A stretch of 64,000 nt of DNA from positions 1-64,000 of the forward strand of contig JBBSBE010000005.1 in the NCBI GenBank assembly GCA_038251625.1, given 5' to 3'. Shown here piece after piece: positions 60,487-64,000 of the stretch. Made by a program: the position numbers and the translations under genes. The notes beneath the pieces were generated by a model that searched no databases, was not told where the DNA came from, and saw only the letters and a program-made list of their open reading frames with translations. Source of the DNA: JBBQXK01 sp038251625 (GTDB lineage: Bacteria > Pseudomonadota > Alphaproteobacteria > Rhodobacterales > Rhodobacteraceae). Position 1 is the first letter of the stretch. Each line of letters opens with the position of its first letter.

Positions 60487-61062
60487 CTAACGGCTCAGCA
60501 CCATCTGGCCGCTGTCGATCTCGATCCGGTAGCGGCCAAGATAATCCATGCCCAGAAGCGACCCCTCCATCGCGCCGTCCGTGACGGCGGCGCCAAGCCG
60601 GGCATCGCGGTAGGGGCCAAGCGCCACATCCTCCAGCGTCACCCGTGCGGTGCGCACGGTGCCGTTTGCCGTCTGCGCCTGCCCCGTATAGACGAGCGTG
60701 GCGGGATCGATCCCCAGCGCCGCGGCGTCGCGGCTGCCCAAGACCACGTTCGTGGCACCCGTATCGACCAGAAACCGCACGGGATGGTCGCCGATTGTCA
60801 GCGTCAGGTAATAGTGCCCGTCCGGCGCGCGCGGCAGCTCGATCCGCCCGTCCGCGACCACGGCCTGACGCGGCAACACGTCGCGGCGCAGGTCATTCCA
60901 GAGACCATAGCCCGACATCACCGCCACAAAGATCATCGCCCAGGCGAAGAAGCTGCGCATCGCAAGGCCCATCCGCCCGCGATATTCCACCATCGCCCAA
61001 GCCCCGAGGGCCAGGAGGAGGAATGAGAAATAAATGATCCGTGCCAGGCCGTCGCCATCCAT
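60487..61062 (-). CDS. Membrane-anchored retropepsin-like aspartic protease
   Basis: The 191-residue protein has two N-terminal transmembrane helices (about 8-25 and 35-55) and a periplasmic clan AA protease domain with the catalytic triplet DTGAT near residue 99 and the second hydrophobic loop LLGMDYL near the C-terminus. It fits the TIGR02281-type single-domain retropepsins, active as dimers. Substrate unknown. Convergent with holC. Confidence 0.88.
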   Translation of the reverse strand: MDGDGLARIIYFSFLLLALGAWAMVEYRGRMGLAMRSFFAWAMIFVAVMSGYGLWNDLRRDVLPRQAVVADGRIELPRAPDGHYYLTLTIGDHPVRFLVDTGATNVVLGSRDAAALGIDPATLVYTGQAQTANGTVRTARVTLEDVALGPYRDARLGAAVTDGAMEGSLLGMDYLGRYRIEIDSGQMVLSR

Positions 61063-61111
61063 GTCGCGCTCCTTTTCTGGCAGATAGGATCGAGGGGGGC
61101 GGGCTGCAAGC

Positions 61112-61729
61112 TTAGCCGATGAGCCCGGTCTGCCGCACGCCGTCGATCACGAACTGCACCGAAAGCGCCGCAAGAAGCATGCCCAGAAGCCGCGTGATGA
61201 CGTTGGTGCCCGTGCGCCCCAGAAGCCGCTCGAGCGGCGGGGAGGCGAGAAGGAACAGGTAGGTCACAAGGATCATCGCCCAAAGAAGGCCCATCACAAG
61301 GAACGTGCCCGTCCAGCCCGGGCCGGACTGGCCTACAAGAAGGATCATCGTGGCGATGGCCCCCGGCCCGGCGATGAGCGGGGTGGCGAGGGGGAAGACG
61401 GAGGGATCGTGGTTGGGGTCGGCCTGCTGCCCCTCGCGCCGCTGTGTGCGCCGCTCGAAAAGCATGTCGAGGGCCGTCAGGAACAGGAGGATCCCGCCGG
61501 CGATGCGAAAGGCGGGCATCGAGATGCCGATGAAATTCAGCACCGCCTCTCCCGCCAGCCCGAAAAGGGTCAGCAGGACCGCCGCAATCAGGCACGCGCG
61601 CAAGGCCATGGCCCGCCGCGCTGCGTTTGGCATCCCTTGCGTGAGTGCGATGAAAAGGGGCACGAGGCCGGGCGGGTCGATGACGACGAAGAGGGTGGCG
61701 AAGGCGGTGATGAGGAAGGCGCTGTCCAT
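61112..61729 (-). CDS. MarC-family membrane protein
   Basis: The 205-residue integral membrane protein has about six helices and the family patterns FVVIDPPGLVPLF at residues 14-26 and PLATPLIAGPGAI in the middle. MarC proteins have unknown transport function; the old link to multiple antibiotic resistance was withdrawn for E. coli. Minus strand, in line with the aspartic protease gene but 49 bases apart. Confidence 0.9.
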   Translation of the reverse strand: MDSAFLITAFATLFVVIDPPGLVPLFIALTQGMPNAARRAMALRACLIAAVLLTLFGLAGEAVLNFIGISMPAFRIAGGILLFLTALDMLFERRTQRREGQQADPNHDPSVFPLATPLIAGPGAIATMILLVGQSGPGWTGTFLVMGLLWAMILVTYLFLLASPPLERLLGRTGTNVITRLLGMLLAALSVQFVIDGVRQTGLIG

Positions 61730-61749
61730 GGGTCAGGCCGGGCGTACTG

Positions 61750-63591
61750 TCATGCCGCCGCCTCCAGCTTTTCCTGTGCTGCGAGCCATAAAGCCTCGGC
61801 GCGGTCGATCCCTTCCATCACTTCGGCGTATTTGCGGTTCCAAGTCTCAAGCTCGCCGATCCGCGCGTCTTCGTAGAGCGAGGGGTCGGCCAGCTTTTTC
61901 GCCAGCTTGTCGCGCATGTCGTTGAGCTTGGAGAGGCGTTCCTCGCACCGGCGGACCTCGGCCCGGATCGAAAGGATGTCTTCGCGCGAGGTTTGTTTTT
62001 TCTTTTCAACCGGTTTTGCCGCGATCTTCACGTCATCCTCACCGGCCAGAAGCTGGCGGCGGTATTCCTCCAGATCATGCGTGTAAGGCTCGACCGCGCC
62101 ACCCTTCACCAGCCATAGCCGGTCGGCCACCAGCCCAAGAAGGTGCATGTCGTGGCTGACAAGGATCACCGCGCCGGAATAGGCGGTCAGCGCTTCGACC
62201 AGCGCCTCGCGGCTTTCCATGTCGAGGTGGTTCGTGGGTTCGTCAAGGATCAGAAGATGCGGTGCGTCGATGGTGGCCAGAAGAAGCGAAAGACGCGCCT
62301 TCTGCCCGCCCGACAGGCGACCGACCACCGTTTCGGCCTGATCGGCGCCAAGGCCGAACCCGGCAAGGCGGGCGCGGAGACGCGGCTGCCCTTCGGCGGG
62401 GCGCAGGCGCTGCAGATGCTGCAGGGGCGTTTCGTCGATGAACAACTCGTCCACCTGATGCTGCGCGAAATACCCTATGCGCAGCTTGCCCGAGCGGTGG
62501 AGCCGCCCCTCCATCGTAAGAAGTTTGCCTGCCAAGAGTTTGGAAAGGGTGGATTTCCCCTCACCATTGCGGCCAAGAAGGGCGATGCGGTCATCCTGGT
62601 CGATGCGCAAGGACAGCCGTTTCAGCACGGGCGGGCCGTCATACCCCACGGCCGCATTGTCGAGGTTGATGATGGGGGGTGCCAGTTCCTCGGGTTCGGG
62701 GAAGGTGAACACCACCTTCTTGGCATCCTCGGGTGCGGTGATCGGCGTCATCTTTTCCAGCATCTTGACGCGCGATTGCGCCTGCACGGCCTTTGAGGCC
62801 TTTGCCTTGAAGCGGTCGACGAAGGATTGCAGGTGGGCGCGACGCAAGTCCTGCTTTTTCGCCTCGGCCGCCTGGACGGCACGGCGTTCGGCCACCTGAC
62901 GGGCAAACTGATCGTAGGGGCCCGTCCAGTAGGTCAGTTTTTTCTGGTCAAGGTGCAGGATGCCGCCAACCGCCCGGTTCAGAAGGCCACGGTCATGGCT
63001 GATGATCAGCACGGTGTGTGGGTACTTCTGCAGGTAACTTTCCAGCCACAGCGCACCTTCCAGATCGAGGTAGTTGGTCGGTTCGTCCAGAAGCAGGATA
63101 TCGGGCTGTGCAAAGAGCACACCGGCCAGCGCCACGCGCATCCGCCAACCCCCAGAGAAGTCGGAACAGGGTTTGCGCTGCGCTTCAGCATCAAAGCCCA
63201 ACCCCTTGAGAATGCTGGACGCGCGGCCCTCGGCGGACCACGCGTCGATATCGGCAAGGCGGGTCTGGATCTCGGCGATGCGGGCGGGATCGATGCTGGT
63301 GTCTGCCAGAAGGGCCGCGCGTTCGGTATCGGCTTCCAGCACCGTGTCGATGAGCGACGTCGAGGAGGACGGCACCTCCTGCGCCACGCCGCCGATGCGC
63401 GCGCGCGAGGGCATCGAGATGGAGCCGCCCTCCAACGCCAACTCACCCCGGATCAGGCGAAAGAGGGTGGTCTTGCCGGCGCCGTTGCGCCCCACAAGGC
63501 CAACCTTGTGACCGGCCGGAATCGTGGCCGAGGCGCCCTGAAACAGCGGGCGCCCTTCGACGGAATAGGTGATGTCTTCGATCTTGAGCAT
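61750..63591 (-). CDS. ABC-F family ATPase (Uup/YheS-like)
   Basis: The 613-residue soluble protein has two ABC domains: Walker A GRNGAGKT (about 35-42) with FSGGWRMRV, and GRNGEGKS (about 340) with LSGGQKARL, each followed by LLLDEPTN. A P-site-type linker joins them, and a C-terminal coiled coil of about 80 residues follows. ABC-F proteins act on the ribosome. Start at 63591 (MLKIED); an ATG at 63603 is an alternative. Not obviously an antibiotic-resistance type. Confidence 0.9.
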   Translation of the reverse strand: MLKIEDITYSVEGRPLFQGASATIPAGHKVGLVGRNGAGKTTLFRLIRGELALEGGSISMPSRARIGGVAQEVPSSSTSLIDTVLEADTERAALLADTSIDPARIAEIQTRLADIDAWSAEGRASSILKGLGFDAEAQRKPCSDFSGGWRMRVALAGVLFAQPDILLLDEPTNYLDLEGALWLESYLQKYPHTVLIISHDRGLLNRAVGGILHLDQKKLTYWTGPYDQFARQVAERRAVQAAEAKKQDLRRAHLQSFVDRFKAKASKAVQAQSRVKMLEKMTPITAPEDAKKVVFTFPEPEELAPPIINLDNAAVGYDGPPVLKRLSLRIDQDDRIALLGRNGEGKSTLSKLLAGKLLTMEGRLHRSGKLRIGYFAQHQVDELFIDETPLQHLQRLRPAEGQPRLRARLAGFGLGADQAETVVGRLSGGQKARLSLLLATIDAPHLLILDEPTNHLDMESREALVEALTAYSGAVILVSHDMHLLGLVADRLWLVKGGAVEPYTHDLEEYRRQLLAGEDDVKIAAKPVEKKKQTSREDILSIRAEVRRCEERLSKLNDMRDKLAKKLADPSLYEDARIGELETWNRKYAEVMEGIDRAEALWLAAQEKLEAAA

Positions 63592-63705
63592 GAGGTGCGG
63601 CATGCCCGAAGGGCGGCCAGTCGTCAATGCGATGCCTGCGTGCTGTTGCTTGTCTGAACTGGAGTGGGGCAATAGTCTGATGGCAGGGCGCAAGAGGGGG
63701 CGGGA

Positions 63706-64000
63706 ATGCACAGATTTTCGGCGGTCTTGGTTGCTGTCACGCTTGGCGTCGGTCCGGCCCCTGTAGCGGCGCAGGATCTGATGCAATTCCGCGCACCCAG
63801 CGGCAACATCCATTGCCTGCTTTTCGCGGGAGACGGCGACTGGTGGGGCGCGCGCTGCGACATTCTTGAGGCCAGCCTCAGCTATCCGTTCCCGCCTGCG
63901 GACTGCGATCTGGATTGGGGCCATGCTTTCGAAGTGCCGTCGCAAGGGATGGCCGGGCCGGTTTGCGCGGGGGATACGGTGGCGGACCCGTCGTCCTTCG
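63706..64000 (+). CDS. DUF6636-type secreted protein (partial)
   Basis: An open frame from the ATG at 63706 (GAGGGGG upstream) runs past the window end with 98 codons visible. A signal peptide ends near VAA-QD. The mature part has SGNIHCL, WGARCDI, PADCDLDWG and CAGDTV, a cysteine pattern I recall as DUF6636. Function unknown, probably a small disulfide-bonded periplasmic protein. Divergent from the ABC-F gene. Confidence 0.75.
   Translation, partial: MHRFSAVLVAVTLGVGPAPVAAQDLMQFRAPSGNIHCLLFAGDGDWWGARCDILEASLSYPFPPADCDLDWGHAFEVPSQGMAGPVCAGDTVADPSSF

Noticed and set aside
1..64000. tRNA, rRNA, CRISPR, insertion sequence, prophage or defence system
   Set aside because: No T-loop-type motifs in intergenic regions, no array structure, no transposase, integrase or known defence gene seen on reading both strands.

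Overview
The window looks like chromosomal DNA of a GC-rich alphaproteobacterium of the Rhodobacteraceae (Rhodobacter / Gemmobacter / Tabrizicola-like). This rests on gene content rather than on a database match: the N-terminally extended S9, DUF1127 next to a MocR regulator, IalB, DUF4167, DUF6477/DUF6456, DUF6636, the Virulence_fact-MetF-methyltransferase trio, and the lptF-lptG-lptD-surA-pdxA-rsmA run. About 61 protein genes fill nearly all of it, many joined by 4-nt ATGA or GTGA stop/start overlaps. I see no rRNA, tRNA, CRISPR array, insertion sequence or prophage. It reads as core chromosome with a few accessory modules.

Layout. 0-3.5 kb: end of an unknown gene, rplM-rpsI with promoters and terminator, then a DUF1127 gene divergent from a MocR regulator across an array of TACAA/TTGTA half-sites. 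3.6-8.7 kb: spermidine/putrescine-type ABC transporter (two permeases and ATPase, no binding protein), a DMT exporter, a FadL-like porin. 8.8-13.8 kb: P-loop ATPase, secreted protein, metA, lipoprotein hydrolase, ppk2, TetR regulator, ending in a 24-bp palindrome that supplies the stop codon. 13.9-16.1 kb (minus): tetrahydrofolate one-carbon module. 16.3-18.1 kb: ppx/gppA-rlmE. 18.2-20.7 kb: divergent DUF882 / L,D-transpeptidase pair. 20.7-23.3 kb: lpxD with a dedicated ACP and ketosynthase. 23.3-26 kb: IalB protein, a candidate small RNA, HerA-like ATPase. 26-29.4 kb: guaA divergent from an MttB-family methyltransferase. 29.4-31 kb: DUF6477 protein and a DUF6456 regulator resembling the gene-transfer-agent activator GafA. 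31-38.2 kb: DUF4396, lipA, argS, SPOR protein, nagZ, scpA, scpB. 38.4-41.7 kb (minus): an unusual cassette of a binding-protein/vWA fusion, an XpaC-like protein and a second binding protein. 41.7-47.8 kb: mazG, HEXXH protein, M20 amidohydrolase, membrane protein, aminotransferase-agmatinase-DUF1499. 47.9-50.8 kb: prfA-prmC and DUF4167. 50.8-58.3 kb (minus): the LPS-export / outer-membrane-biogenesis operon. 58.5-64 kb: pepA-holC, aspartic protease, MarC, ABC-F, and the start of a DUF6636 protein.

The main themes are translation (rplM, rpsI, rlmE, argS, prfA, prmC, rsmA), envelope building (lpxD, LPT genes, surA, transpeptidase, nagZ, SPOR), polyamine/agmatine use (transporter plus agmatinase and aminotransferase) and corrinoid/folate methyl transfer (MttB family plus methyltransferase and MetF). 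The best candidates for undescribed biology are the vWA/XpaC cassette, the orphan small RNA at 24.1 kb, the GafA-like regulator, and the stop-codon-supplying palindromes.
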